From Phytomonas francai (Eukaryota > Euglenozoa > Kinetoplastea > Trypanosomatida > Trypanosomatidae), in the NCBI GenBank assembly GCA_001766655.1, contig MJCC01000021.1:175501-219325 (forward strand): DNA of 43,825 bases. Direction: 5' to 3'. Below are positions 32,030 through 43,008 of this stretch, piece after piece (position 1 is the stretch's first letter; each line of letters opens with the position of its first letter). The notes beneath the pieces are model-generated. The model was not told where the DNA came from. It worked only from the letters and a program-made list of their open reading frames with translations, and did not search any database. The translations under genes were made by a program, and so were the position numbers.

Positions 32030-33787
32030 ATGAATAGCATCCATGTTGTTTACTGTGGTACCGATACCTTTCGTGTGGAGGGGGTCTTACAAGGAGTAAT
32101 AGAAAAGAAGCACTTTGCGTGGAAAACGAGTTACCACCTGTCCGTTACCAGGGTGGTCAATATCGACGCTGCGGATAAAAGGCTTTTATCATTCTGCAAT
32201 ATTATCATTCTGGGTAAAGGGTGTCGCTCACCAAAGAGTCGAGACAGCTACAACGACCGCCCCGTTCTGGCCTTGGATGATGCCTCGCCCAAATGTGTTG
32301 AGGAGCTTCAAGATTCGTCTTTTTACTACGGATCTACCACGCTGGATCGTTTAAGAGCAGAACTGGAGCGCATTGCCTTGACCCCTATTCATGTGATCTA
32401 TGATAGACTTCACCAGTGCCTGACACCAGCTGGCGAGGCCACCTTTCACAGGGCCTTTTGGATTTTCTGCAAGCACCACAGCGATGTTCTCAGCAAGGAT
32501 GAGCTATTGTATTGGTTGCGTCAAACGAAGTCCTTGGCGTTCACCGAAGACAATCTTCAGGAGTTCCTCGACAAAGAGCTCGGAAAGGGTGTGATGACGG
32601 CGCACAATGCGGCTTTGACCCTGGGACAATTCAAGCAAATACATGTGAACTGGCTCGCGAGTGGGGATGCCGAAGAGGCATGGGCGACCCTACACGTAGT
32701 GGGAACTTACCCTAATGGTTTACCGTACTCCTGGTTTGACATAAATTGCACACGTATCGACAAGGACACGAATACGTACTTATCCATACATGGAATCAAG
32801 TTCTTTTCAAATTTGTATAAGCTCAAGCATTTCAAGAACGCGCCAGACATATGGCAGTTCACGCCTGGCTGTCCATGGGCGGGTGTGGGCGGGATGGAAA
32901 AATATCAACTATCCCTTGACAAATTTATTGAATGTTGGAAGTATATGGCACTGGAGCACCGCGAGTCGGTGATTCAGTATGCGCGCTACTGGGGGTACAA
33001 GGGCGACGCAGCGCTTCTTTTTACGCGACGGAATGCTCGAACCACACGGGAACCGCAGGAGGCACTCCCCAATACCATTCAAGTGCTCGTTGTTGGCTCG
33101 GAAGGGTGCGGCTGTAGGAGTCTGATTTTTACCTTGACTGCTGAGGGGCACGAGAAAGGGGCATTTCGAAGTGTTGCGAATCGAACGGAATCCAGTGAAC
33201 TCTATGTGCGATCCACGACATTTTATCTTCCCCAACCTGACACCAATCCTCAGACTATTGTTTATACGATCGTCCCATCAGAGAAGGCAGAATTGATTCT
33301 TACACACGAGAACTTGAATAAAAGCTTTGACGTGGTATTGCTTTGTTACAATGGTGGCGATCCCGTCTACAGCATCCCGTACCTCATGAGATTCTATAAG
33401 TGTGTTGTGGCGGCGCACTGCACGACAAACCTTCCCTTTATTATTGTTCAAACAAAGAACGATTGTGCAGCTGAGTGCGATGATGATACTGCAAGGCAAA
33501 ACGTGTCAAAATTAGAGGCTTTCTGTTTGGAGCATCGGCTTCTGTGGCCACCAGTGCTGACGAGCTGTGTGCAGACGGAGGAAAATGACTTGCCTGAGCT
33601 GAATGAGTATGTTTACACGGTGGCAGCGGACCCGAATATCGCGGTAGGTAGGGCACCTTTGACTTGGGTTCGTATTTTCCGTCGTGTTAACGTAGTGGCA
33701 ATTGTATCAATTGCTACTATAGGTCTTCTTCAGGCGCTAGTTATGGGGGTAGTTCGTTACCAGAGAAGCAGAAAAGCCACGAGTTAG
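32030..33787 (+). CDS. Miro-like mitochondrial Rho GTPase with degenerate GTPase domains
   Basis: This 585-residue protein has Miro domain order. There is an N-terminal GTPase remnant (1-~120), an EF-hand/ELM region with GVGGMEKYQLSLDKFIECWK and VIQYARYWGYKGD, a second GTPase-like domain (~348-545) and a C-terminal membrane anchor (VVAIVSIATIGLLQALVMGV) with a basic tail (RYQRSRKATS) typical of outer-membrane tail anchors. Miro proteins regulate mitochondrial motility, morphology and ER contacts. The second P-loop reads GSEGCGCRS (356-364), with the invariant Lys replaced by Cys362; TKND remains where N/S-K-x-D is expected. The N-terminal GTPase has no recognisable P-loop at all (VVYCGTDTFRVEG). 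EF-hand loops are also degenerate. Nucleotide and Ca2+ binding therefore look weakened. Start 32030 follows a strong acceptor. Confidence 0.9.
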   Translation: MNSIHVVYCGTDTFRVEGVLQGVIEKKHFAWKTSYHLSVTRVVNIDAADKRLLSFCNIIILGKGCRSPKSRDSYNDRPVLALDDASPKCVEELQDSSFYYGSTTLDRLRAELERIALTPIHVIYDRLHQCLTPAGEATFHRAFWIFCKHHSDVLSKDELLYWLRQTKSLAFTEDNLQEFLDKELGKGVMTAHNAALTLGQFKQIHVNWLASGDAEEAWATLHVVGTYPNGLPYSWFDINCTRIDKDTNTYLSIHGIKFFSNLYKLKHFKNAPDIWQFTPGCPWAGVGGMEKYQLSLDKFIECWKYMALEHRESVIQYARYWGYKGDAALLFTRRNARTTREPQEALPNTIQVLVVGSEGCGCRSLIFTLTAEGHEKGAFRSVANRTESSELYVRSTTFYLPQPDTNPQTIVYTIVPSEKAELILTHENLNKSFDVVLLCYNGGDPVYSIPYLMRFYKCVVAAHCTTNLPFIIVQTKNDCAAECDDDTARQNVSKLEAFCLEHRLLWPPVLTSCVQTEENDLPELNEYVYTVAADPNIAVGRAPLTWVRIFRRVNVVAIVSIATIGLLQALVMGVVRYQRSRKATS

Positions 33788-34070
33788 CGTCATCCGCTCA
33801 ACCAGACGCCGCTCCATAATGCCAGTACGCGAAACTCCAACATCTCGCATCGCCTCCGGCGGTGCTGAAGAAACACTTCACCACCTTCTATCTGAATGCC
33901 AGGCACCGACTGTGACCAACGCCCGTTCTGATTCGCAAAGGATGATCAGAGAAAACATGTGGGAACTACTGCAAAGCAAGGTATTGCGTGATTACCTCCA
34001 GAAAATTTTTGGCGTCAATGTTTTTGGGTAATACGCAGGATAAGAAAGGAAAAAAAAGTTAGCGTCATCC
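33782..34070. mobile_element. candidate retroposed segment: 14-bp direct repeats and A-run flanking a small ORF
   Basis: The 14-mer AGTTAGCGTCATCC occurs at 33782-33795 (overlapping the Miro stop codon) and again at 34057-34070. The ~262 bp between them ends in an A8 run (34050-34057) that abuts the second copy. A 70-codon ORF fills most of the segment. Direct repeats of 12-15 bp plus a terminal A-run are the marks of target-primed reverse transcription, as used by trypanosomatid ingi/L1Tc-type elements, which can also mobilise other RNAs. The 5' end shows no spliced-leader sequence, so a copy would be 5'-truncated. No element-encoded enzyme is present. This is inference from the junctions alone. 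Confidence 0.4.
33819..34031 (+). CDS. small ORF downstream of Miro, unknown
   Basis: This 70-residue ORF (MPVRETPTSRIASGGAEETL onward, ending LRDYLQKIFGVNVFG) has balanced composition, an amphipathic helical C-terminal half (MIRENMWELLQSKVLRDYLQ) and an ATG start. It begins only 31 bases after the Miro stop with no polypyrimidine-AG between them, so it is unlikely to have its own trans-spliced mRNA in the usual way. It sits inside the segment bounded by 14-bp direct repeats. It may be the coding part of a retroposed cDNA, a conserved small protein translated unusually, or chance. No family is recognised. Confidence 0.4.
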   Translation: MPVRETPTSRIASGGAEETLHHLLSECQAPTVTNARSDSQRMIRENMWELLQSKVLRDYLQKIFGVNVFG

Positions 34071-34322
34071 CCTAATTAATTGGATGTTGAAATGATTTGT
34101 CAATCGCCGTAGCCAATTGTTGTTGCACCGTAGGTTGACTCGGCAAATTATCCTTGTCTTTTTTTTATGTTTCACCGAACAATTGAGGCGTGGATGCTAT
34201 TTTCATTCGGGGATCCTCATTCAACTCGCTTGTCCCAGTCCTTTCTCATCTTTTTATTTCTCATTACTAAGAATAATAACTCCGCCACGATTAAAAGAAT
34301 ATATCCTCTTCTCTATAAAACC
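34071..34322. other. spacer before the MsrA pseudogene
   Basis: AT-rich, with T8 at about 34160-34167 and further T-rich stretches at 34240-34262 that would serve as acceptor tracts. Overlapping frames (34117-34488, 34167-34376) run into the MsrA region in the wrong phase. Confidence 0.45.
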
Positions 34323-34865
34323 ATGGCATCTTGTGTGGACCCTGTGCCTGCTACCTTCGCCGCTGGGTTCCATTGAGGGACGGAGAAATTCTTCTGTAGC
34401 AAGTTTAAAGACTCGATTGTATCCAAGCAGGTGGGGTTTATGGGTGGCAGCGATGTCCCTGGTGGGGTTACCTACGCTCAAGTCATGAAGGGTGACACTG
34501 GCCATGCCGAAGTATTGCATTTTATGTACGATCCCGCCAAGGTTTCGTACAAGGAGCTAATCGAGTTTTTTTTTTCGTATTCACAACTCTACGACACCGA
34601 ACCAGCAAGGTGTTGATATCGGAACCAATTATCGAAGCGCGATTTTTTATCATAACAATGAACAAAAGAAAGCCGCCCAGGAGTACATCGCCAAGCTAAA
34701 CGGCTTGGACGAGGAGCTGAATGCGAAATTCCAGGTGTTTGGAGGTGCGAAGTGTATTACCACTGTCGAAAAGGCATCAACCTTCTACCCAGCAAACACC
34801 TTGATCATCAGGAGTACTTCGAAAAAACCCCTCAAGCGCATTGTAGTCATCGCATTCATTTCTGA
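34323..34865 (+). pseudogene. msrA: broken peptide methionine sulfoxide reductase A
   Basis: Spread over two forward frames is a near-complete MsrA: ATFAAG leader, then VGFMGGSDVPGGVTYAQVMK, GDTGHAEVLHFMYDPAKVSY, the FF/IHNSTTPNQQGVDIG block and HQEYF near the end. MsrA reduces methionine-S-sulfoxide in proteins using thioredoxin-type electrons. Three lesions are visible. At 34368-34376 the catalytic GCFWG motif reads Gly-Phe-His-stop-Gly, so the active-site Cys is gone and a TGA replaces Trp. A T10 homopolymer (34566-34575) is one base too long for the frame. One base is missing near 34800-34802. The frame-restoring points are recorded here as description only. Loss of the catalytic motif is hard to explain by a single read error, unlike the two indels. 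Confidence 0.85.
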
Positions 34866-35441
34866 GGGTGTTGAATAAATGGATCCCGTAAAAAGGTATT
34901 TTACGATATAGATATATATGATCGTGATACGAAATTCAAAAAGTGAAAACATATATGAATAGTAGATATTTGCTCTATTTAAATTTTGTTTAGACATTTT
35001 GTCAATATTTATTTTTAGCTTTGATAATGAAGTTTGTTGCAGACATTACATATAAATTATGCGATATTATATATATGCATATATACCAATACACATAAGC
35101 ATGTGTGATTTAATTTCAAATCCTTTATTTAGTTTTCGAAGGAAACTGTGTCAAATTCGTACGCAAGCCTTATCAGATCACTGTCCTTTAAAGAAAGGTA
35201 ACGGTAGCGAGTGTCGTAGTATAAAAATTATTTTATGTGAGTCGTAATTCTTTTTTTTTTGTTAATATTTTCTTCTAGGGAGGGCAAATATAGTTTTATG
35301 CTGTATACGCAAGCAAAGATCGAAAATATCAATTCATTCCATTTTAGTCATTGTGGAACTTGTTTTTAAGTCAAGACGCTAAATATTCAAGGCTAGTATG
35401 TATTTAAATTAAACATTAAACACACCGATACAGACAACTAA
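34866..35441. other. intergenic spacer, AT-rich
   Basis: A 576-bp AT-rich spacer with T10 at about 35250-35260 followed by TCTTCTAG (AG near 35277-35278), a candidate acceptor for the VPS13-like gene. A 62-codon frame at 35059-35247 has no support. Confidence 0.5.
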
Positions 35442-38400
35442 ATGAGTCAAATCATTATTTCTTACATACTATGAAAATTGGCTAATATCGCCGATTTACA
35501 GCCTGCAGACATTCAAACTTCACTTCAAGACCGTAGTATTGCTCTCAAAAATGTATCACTGCGTAAGGATGCTATGAATGCTATCCTTCCTGTACATGTA
35601 GAGGATTTCACAATCCTTAACTTGGCAGTTTTTCTTCCGAGATTTACGACATCGGAGCCCATCCGGGTCGAGGTCGAGCAGGCATGTCTGGTGGCCCAAA
35701 TGAGCCTGTCTGAGCCCTCACCGGAGCGCACCTTGGAGAAGATCCTTAGCAACATCACAAACGAAACCATTTTAGGTTGCCCAAAGGCTGATTTATCGAG
35801 TGAGACCGCAAACAAAGCTCTACCTGAGGATGAGGAGCTTCTTTACACGGAAAGTGAAGTAGTGGAAAAATCCACTGTTGCGTACTCGGAGAACGCAGGT
35901 GATTATGGGGATTTACTGTCCTGTCGCAGCGACAGTGAGTTTTCCGACGCCGAGAGCACCAGTCTCTTGCAATCCGAGAGGGAGGGCATTGCCGATACCA
36001 ACCGATCGATAGGCGGTGGTTTCTTTTCTTATCTGCGAGACCGTGCATTGGACTCGATAAAATGGATTTGGCAGCGACCAATCCAAATAATCGTCAAGGA
36101 TCTCACTTTCGTATTAAAATTTGATTTGTGCAGAAACCTAGGTTTTGACTGCCACGTGGACTATCTCGAGTGTGTTGTTGAGCTAAAGCAAGGGACGGAT
36201 CCCCAACAACTAAGTTTAGTTAACATGTCAACAAGTAATGTGGACTTTATGGTCACTACAGACGAGACAAGCATAAAGGTCATTTCAATAGAATCCGCCA
36301 GTGCCAAAGAAATGGCAGTCGATGACATTTCCAACAGGTCGGGTGACCGCAGGAAGATTTTAGTTTCCTTCGATGGTACCTCAACCATCCGCTGCGATAC
36401 GGCTTCCCTGATTGCGCTCATCAAGTGCAAGGCTGCATGGGAGATGCCACAGACGCTGCGAGCAGGTGGCTACCCCTTCTTTGAAGCTTGGAAAGAAGGC
36501 TCGATCTGGGCTTATGCGGCCAGCCGCAGCCTGGAGAGGCTTCGTTATCAGCGCCGACGGTACAACTTCAGCCGGTCTCACTTGCGCTTCTTCTCAAGGG
36601 CGAGAGGACGATACCTGCACCTGCTTGACGCTTGTCACCGCCACCAAAGTGTGGAGGGTTATAAACAGGACCTTGCAGAGGTTGAACACGATCTTCATTA
36701 TTGGGATGTGATTTTGTACTTGCGCCGCCATGTACAGCAACGCTACTTGATGGTGGGGCTTCCAGAAATGCTGGATCTGACACACGGCAACAAGGTTCCG
36801 TGGGTGGGCACCATTCAGACCTACCACTTTGAGTGGAGCACCGTGCGGTTATGCCTGTTTAATGTGACCACCGTCGTAATGGCGGATGTTTCCGTTCTAG
36901 TACAAAATACAGAGCGAGTTTTCGAGGTGGGGAGTGCACTGGTTGAGATGCAAGAGCATTGCCAAGCATCGTCCTGGGTCACTTTTGGTACTGGTACGTC
37001 CATGCCGTTACTCAGCGTGTCTCAGCAAGTAGCCGCTGACCACGTTGTTACAGCGGTGAAGCTAACCGAGATGGCACTTTTCTTACGGGTTGACGATCTT
37101 TACTCAGGGGCGTCAACTATGCTGGACAGCCTTCGGGAAATCGGCCCATGGAACATTACAGCCTCCCAGGAGTCACCTGTCGCGAAGAGTCGTTCTCATA
37201 CCCTGACAGTCGCCGTTTCGCGATTTGAGTGCGTGCTTGACTCCATGCAGCTTGTCATGGAACGGTTGTCTTTTGCAAGGACAGGGTCGTTGACAGACAT
37301 GGCACATTATGGCTGCACATTGCAGCATCTCTTCATTCGATTCGATGAGTCATACTTTGTGTCGCCGATTGCTGTTAGTATGAAGCCAAGCGGTAGAATT
37401 GTTGTATCGGAGGTCGTCCTCCGCGTCACTCGCCCTACTTGGGATTATCTCTGCGTGCTGAGTAGCCGCGCAGCGGAATTGCTCGAGAAAGTATCCGATT
37501 GCTGGATGCCTGGCACGGTCGTCACCGTGCCTACTGTTCACGGCGAAAGGGTTAGTTTTGCATTTTTAGAACACTACCATGATCAGAGCTCGTCTTTGCG
37601 AAAGGTGAAGGGCTTACCTAGTCTCTTTGTGAAGGGATGTCACATTATTTTCGAGCCCTTTAATTTGACCCTCACTGCCTCCAGTGTGCTCCTGAGTGGT
37701 TCGACGCGCAGAGGCCAAAAAGAGACGCACATCGACATCAAGTATGTGGCGTGCACCTCTGACTGTGTGCAGCCCATGTGTTTAAGTCTCACCTTAAAAA
37801 AAGGTCTGCATCTGTACATACCCGAGAATCTTCAGGGGCTAAAAATTTTAACGATTCCTTCTGCAACTTGTTCGAGCAAATACCGCGACGACATGCGGAT
37901 GGGCACAGAGGAAATCATGCTTCTACAAATAAAAGATGCGCACTTCGTCTTTATACAGCAAATTGTATACGCATCGCTAGGCACAACTCGCGGGCTGAAC
38001 GATGGTGTAACCATCTCGTCCTTTAAGATAATCTCGTCTACAGATTTGACAGGCTCTTCCAGTACAACGTGCCCTTATCACTCTTCGTTCATACAGCTGT
38101 CCTGCAAACTTACACGTCTGGTGTTGCCTAGAATCGGTGTGATTCCGTTTACCATCCTTGGCATGTTTTTTTCCAGGCTACACGCCTTCATCACGGACGA
38201 GATCCTCTCGGTAGATGCCTATAGGCTTATATTGAACGCCTGTACCGACGTAGCGATAGATTTGAACACGGACGAGTGCGTCATTGACTGTGGGTGGTCC
38301 AGAGACCGGTACGGCCGATTGGAGTTGAGCACTTCCCTTCCGACCGCGCGTCGCCAGTGCGATCAGTCAGTCCAAAAGCGACGGGGCACACTAGACGCGT

Positions 38401-41400
38401 TCGGGGAGCCCTTTCTCCCGGTTTTTACGCGGTCCGACATCGAGCCTGTTCTTTTCAAAACAGATCCTTCGCGGCTCGTGCTGAGCCTCACTATTCCCTG
38501 TTTGTCGGCATCCTTGGAGCTCGCTGAAGGCTCGGCAGCCGGCACCGCCGTCAAGACTGTGCTTTGCCTTTCTGCTTTTCAGATCGAGGTGCCACTTCCC
38601 CGATATGATTTCTGGACAGATGAGGTACGGGCAACCGTGTCACCTCCACCTAAAATAGTCTCGGACTACGTGTCCGTTAGACTGGAGCAGGTCGATGCGT
38701 CCTTCAGGATCGGCAGTCTGACTGTGAAGGGGGTGGAGATCCAATGGGGAAGGTTGACCTCGGCCTTCCCCCCCTCACTCACCTATAGAGTTAAATTGGA
38801 TGTCAACAATGCGACTGAGGTGCCGAGTCTCTCTTCTCTCTCCACCACCACCTCCTCAGAAGAGGTGTATGCTTTTGTCGACGTGCAAGTCGACTCGTGG
38901 GACGCGCGGTTGGATCTCTCGTGTGAGAGGGCCAACTACCACAACGCTTTAGAGCTTATGCGCTTCGTTATTTCTGCCTCTGACTCGTTGCACCCTTTTG
39001 TATGCATCACACAGAACATGGCAGATCAGGAATTTAACCTAGACACTATCGGCGATCTTCATTTTTGTACCCCTGCAGGAGTTTCGTGTAAGGAAACGGA
39101 AAAGGTTCTCGTAATTGAGCGTTGCTCCTTTATGGCCAGCCGAAAAGAATGTCATCTGGTCGTCTGTGAGGACACGACCGTGATCTTTCGCAATTGCATC
39201 TTCAAGCATCTACATGATGATTTTGTATTGTTGACTGACAAGACGGCGTTCTATATACTCGTGCAATGCTCTGAGGCATTTGACATATTCCATGACCTGG
39301 TGCATCCTCAATTGCCGGAAGCGGGTGAAGTCTCGACAACGTCCCCCTTCAAGTTTAACCTTGCCCTGAGGAAGGGTCTTTTTCAGATGCAGCTAACAAA
39401 GAAGGTTACCTTTGTGGTTTCTCAGCATCAGACTTTGTTCAATAGTTTGTCCAGCAAGATGCTAAATCGTAAGAAGCTTCGTGTTGAAAACATTCGCATT
39501 GATTGTATGTGCAGTGGCTCCGCTCAAATGTTGCCGGTATGCACAAGGATCACTGTAGAAGCCGAGTCATCCTTTTCAGCGGAGCACGAGCTCCTTCTCA
39601 ACTGCTCTCTGAGCTTTGGGGAGGTACTCATTCCGATCATAGCCACTGCAATCGAACCGTTATCGTCTCTACTGTGTGATTTACATGCCCAGTACTCAAA
39701 GTGGGGGATTGTGAAGCGGAGCCGGTTTGTTGCAGCATCCTTGCACCAACAGAGGATGGAACCGGAACCCTTTTTCCGGTTTGAACGCTGGAGAGTGGTC
39801 TTTTCCATCTCGCTTATTCCCTTACAGGTGCTGCTACCCAATCGCATGCCGGTTATCACATTAACGGTTTCGAATGTCTTTATATGCTCTACCAAGGACC
39901 GCCAAAACGAAGATGGTGTGTTGCACGCGCGTCTAGGTCTTCACGGCGTGGCAGCGTACGAATTCTCAAGCGAGTGCTTTAAACCGCTTTTGACAAACCA
40001 TTTAGTGGTGGAAGCTCAAGGTAACGTGGGGGGCGCCACCGGACTCTGCGAGCTTCACATGACGGTTAGCCCAGGAAACATCGACGTTTCAGCTGAGCAG
40101 GTGCGCCTACTGAAGTATTTAACAGAATACACACAGGACCTGGCGATATGCCGCTCCACGGCACGTATTATTAACGAAACGGGTACGTCCTTTTCCTTAA
40201 CGATGACTTCAGGGAGCGTAGTCACTGTAAGCGACCAGCAGGAGTTGGCGCTGCACAAGCTTTTGAAACCAAATCAGCTTGCGGGGATTCGACGCGATGG
40301 TGATACCTTCGATCACGTTTTGGTGGGTAAGAGTAACGCAGCTTTGCACAACTTTGCGGAACCCAATACGTTTGGCATCGGCACCAGCGTTTGTGTGTTT
40401 TCGAGCGGCTTTGCACTTCACGTGACCACCGCGATGGATTCTCAGTTCACCCAGCGCGTGTGGGTGCGCACGTTGGTGCTTGTAAAGAATGAAACGGCTT
40501 ACCGCCTGATATTCACCTCAGACAGCTCCTCTGGCTCGCGTATCGTGGGACGTGGCGCGGTATCTTGCCTCCCCGAAAGCTTACTAGATTGCAGGGGGCT
40601 GAACCTGGCCTTGCTGCTTGCAGATGATGACAGTTGCCTCTCGCTGAAGGAACCTCTCTGGCATGCCACGAGTGCGCTGGAGCGCGTGAAGCTCGCCTAC
40701 AAGGAGGAAACTCCACCACAGCGTATAGCGATCGAGTTTATTTCCCAAAAAGATGCCTCGAGTCACTATGTGACTCTAGATTTTGAGCTCACTGGAGACG
40801 GTGGCATTATGATATTTGTGCATCTCTCGCAGCCTCTTCTCGTGAATCAGACCTGTTTCCCTATTCTGGTTGAATTCCTTGGTGCGACTTCCTTACCAGA
40901 GCATATGACCTCCCTTCGAATCGATCCTGGTGCCTCAGCGAGTGTTTGCCACCTGAATCCGGCCATTTCTCACCCTAGTCGTGTGCGCATTGATGCTAAC
41001 TCGATCCTCTACGAATCCTCAGATAATTTGGAGCTGTATTCTGCTCATCACAGCGATTTCGACACAAGCGTTAACTTTGTTGTGAAGCACTGCAAATACC
41101 CTCTGCGCTACTTTTTTGAGCTGACCGCAGGCTATAAAGCCAGACCCTACCCTGGGCGGAGGACTACAGCATGTATTATTTCGGCTAGCAACCAGGCCTT
41201 CGTTCGGAACGAGTGTGAGGTAGACATTCTGATTTTGTCGACTTCAACTGGGACACCTGTCGGTAGCCTTCCAGCGGACGGTCTGCGGAGCCGCTCTGAG
41301 GGTCCGAACCTGGGTTACGTTCCGTTTAATCATGGCCTACGTTTGAAGGTCCAGGAGTTGTTCTTTTCTGAGGAATTTGAGATCATCCCCAACTTTGCTG

Positions 41401-43008
41401 GGGCCTGTATTCAATGCACGTCAAAAGAGTCCAATGGAGCGTCGCCCGTCGGCCACACGATGTTTTTCTTGCTGCGCCCGATCGCAGACAGCGAAGGTCG
41501 CTTCTTTGACATCTTGCCCCCGATGGTGATTGTCAACCGGCACCCTTCACTGCGTCTATATGGGCGCCATATGGTCCTGAGAAGGGATCCGACGGACGCC
41601 GCCGGTAGTACCGGCTTCTTGCCCGCGACCAGCTTTCACGTAGACGCGAATGCGCAGAGGGAGTGGTATACCATAGCAAGCGTTGGCTACTCCAGCTACT
41701 TTTCCCTCAGCTTCAACGATCACGTACCGCATTCCTTTCTCGACAAAGCCGACTTGCCTCCAAACACATCATGGAGAGGCTACATTGAGCATAGGAACTC
41801 TTTTCATTACGTAGACATCACCAGAAAAGGGCTTTACGACCCTGTGACCATGGTCATCAGTGAGCCACAGCCCGCGCTGCTTCGGGTTGTAAACATGACC
41901 ACGGTTGCCTTTCGCGAGGTGGACGCGTTGACGACGAGTTCACTGAGCTCGTCGCATCCCGGTGACAAGGAGCTGGTGCTAACGCGTGTGGATGGCAGCA
42001 ACGCTCGACTGTGCATTTCGTTGTTGGGTGACTGCGATTGTACCGACGGCTTGGTTTCTACATCCACATTCTTTTCAGTCCGTGTCCGAACCCGTGGTGG
42101 GCGATCGCGACCGACCCACCATAGTGCTTCTTTTCGATCCCAAGGCTGACATTTTCGGCCATAAGGACGTATTGGTTCCGCCTGAAGAAAAGCAACGCCT
42201 CGAGCTGCGGTTAGAGGGAAGCATTTTTAGGCAATGCTTGAACTTACGCGATGGGGTATGCACACCGGTGCAGCTGCAGCTAGAGTCTTTATTCATCTAT
42301 GTCGCTTACACAGGCACCTTCACAGTGCAGTGCACCGCTGCTGGGCTCAGCATTTGCAACGAATGCGATGGTGAGCAAATCCGTATTCTGGAGCCCTTTG
42401 AGCTGAATTTGGCGGTGCGGGATGCCAGTTGGGGTCTCTGCTCCGTGAATGTTCATTCCTTTCATAGTAGTGTAAGCCCGATCCACATTACCATTTCAGA
42501 TTGGTTTGTGTACCAAGTACAGCAATTCTTTGAGCATTGCAGGCTTTCGCCCTCGGAGGGCTCGGTGGCCTTGATGCACGATTCCTATAGAGCGGCCCCT
42601 TTATTGGATCACGCTGGACCGCTGCGTTTTATAAGTATAGACCAGGCAACTTTATCGACCATTCCTGTTGAGATTAGTTGGGATCGAAGTGTGGTCCCAC
42701 CAACCGACTATATCCTTGGCGATTCCCCGTTAAGTCTGATTATTCCATCCCTTCATCACGCTCGCTTTGTCCTCCCACGCGTGCAGTTCAAAAAGCTCTT
42801 CACGCCTTCACTAAATCAGCTCTTCGGTACGATTCAGCAGCTATTCCTAACAGAGATACTGAAGCAGCTGCCGCAGATTGTAGGCAGTGTTGGCTTCTTC
42901 AGAAGCGACAGCTCTCTGATCCAACGCATAGGGTCAGGCCTCACCTCTTTCTTTTCCTGGAGTTCGAAGCAGGATGACAAGACAAACAACGACGCTTCTC
43001 TGCTATAG
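35442..43008 (+). CDS. VPS13-like bridge lipid-transfer protein, interrupted by a TGA and a frameshift
   Basis: The region encodes about 2,520 residues of a VPS13-family protein. The chorein N-terminus is visible: ATG 35442 gives MSQIIISYIL, then an in-frame TGA (35472-35474), then LANIADLQPADIQTSLQDRS and IALKNVSLRKDAM, which align with the start of VPS13. A long beta-rich body follows. VPS13 adaptor-binding-like sequence (PPMVIVNRHPSLRL) lies near 41517-41560. At about 42060-42090 coding passes from the first frame (closed at 42149) to the next, which runs to TAG 43006-43008. The C-terminal ATG2/VPS13-like part is in that frame (LTEILKQLPQIVGSVGFF, IGSGLTSFFS). VPS13 proteins are rods that move lipids at membrane contact sites. 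If the TGA is real, translation could start at Met 35574, losing the N-terminal lipid-entry helix. Confidence 0.87.

Noticed and set aside
34323..35480. UGA recoded as Trp, suggested by TGA in MsrA and in the VPS13-like N-terminus
   Set aside because: TGA ends CIA2, the P5A ATPase, DPY30, KREPA3 and others at natural positions, and the long intact genes use TGG for Trp with no internal TGA.
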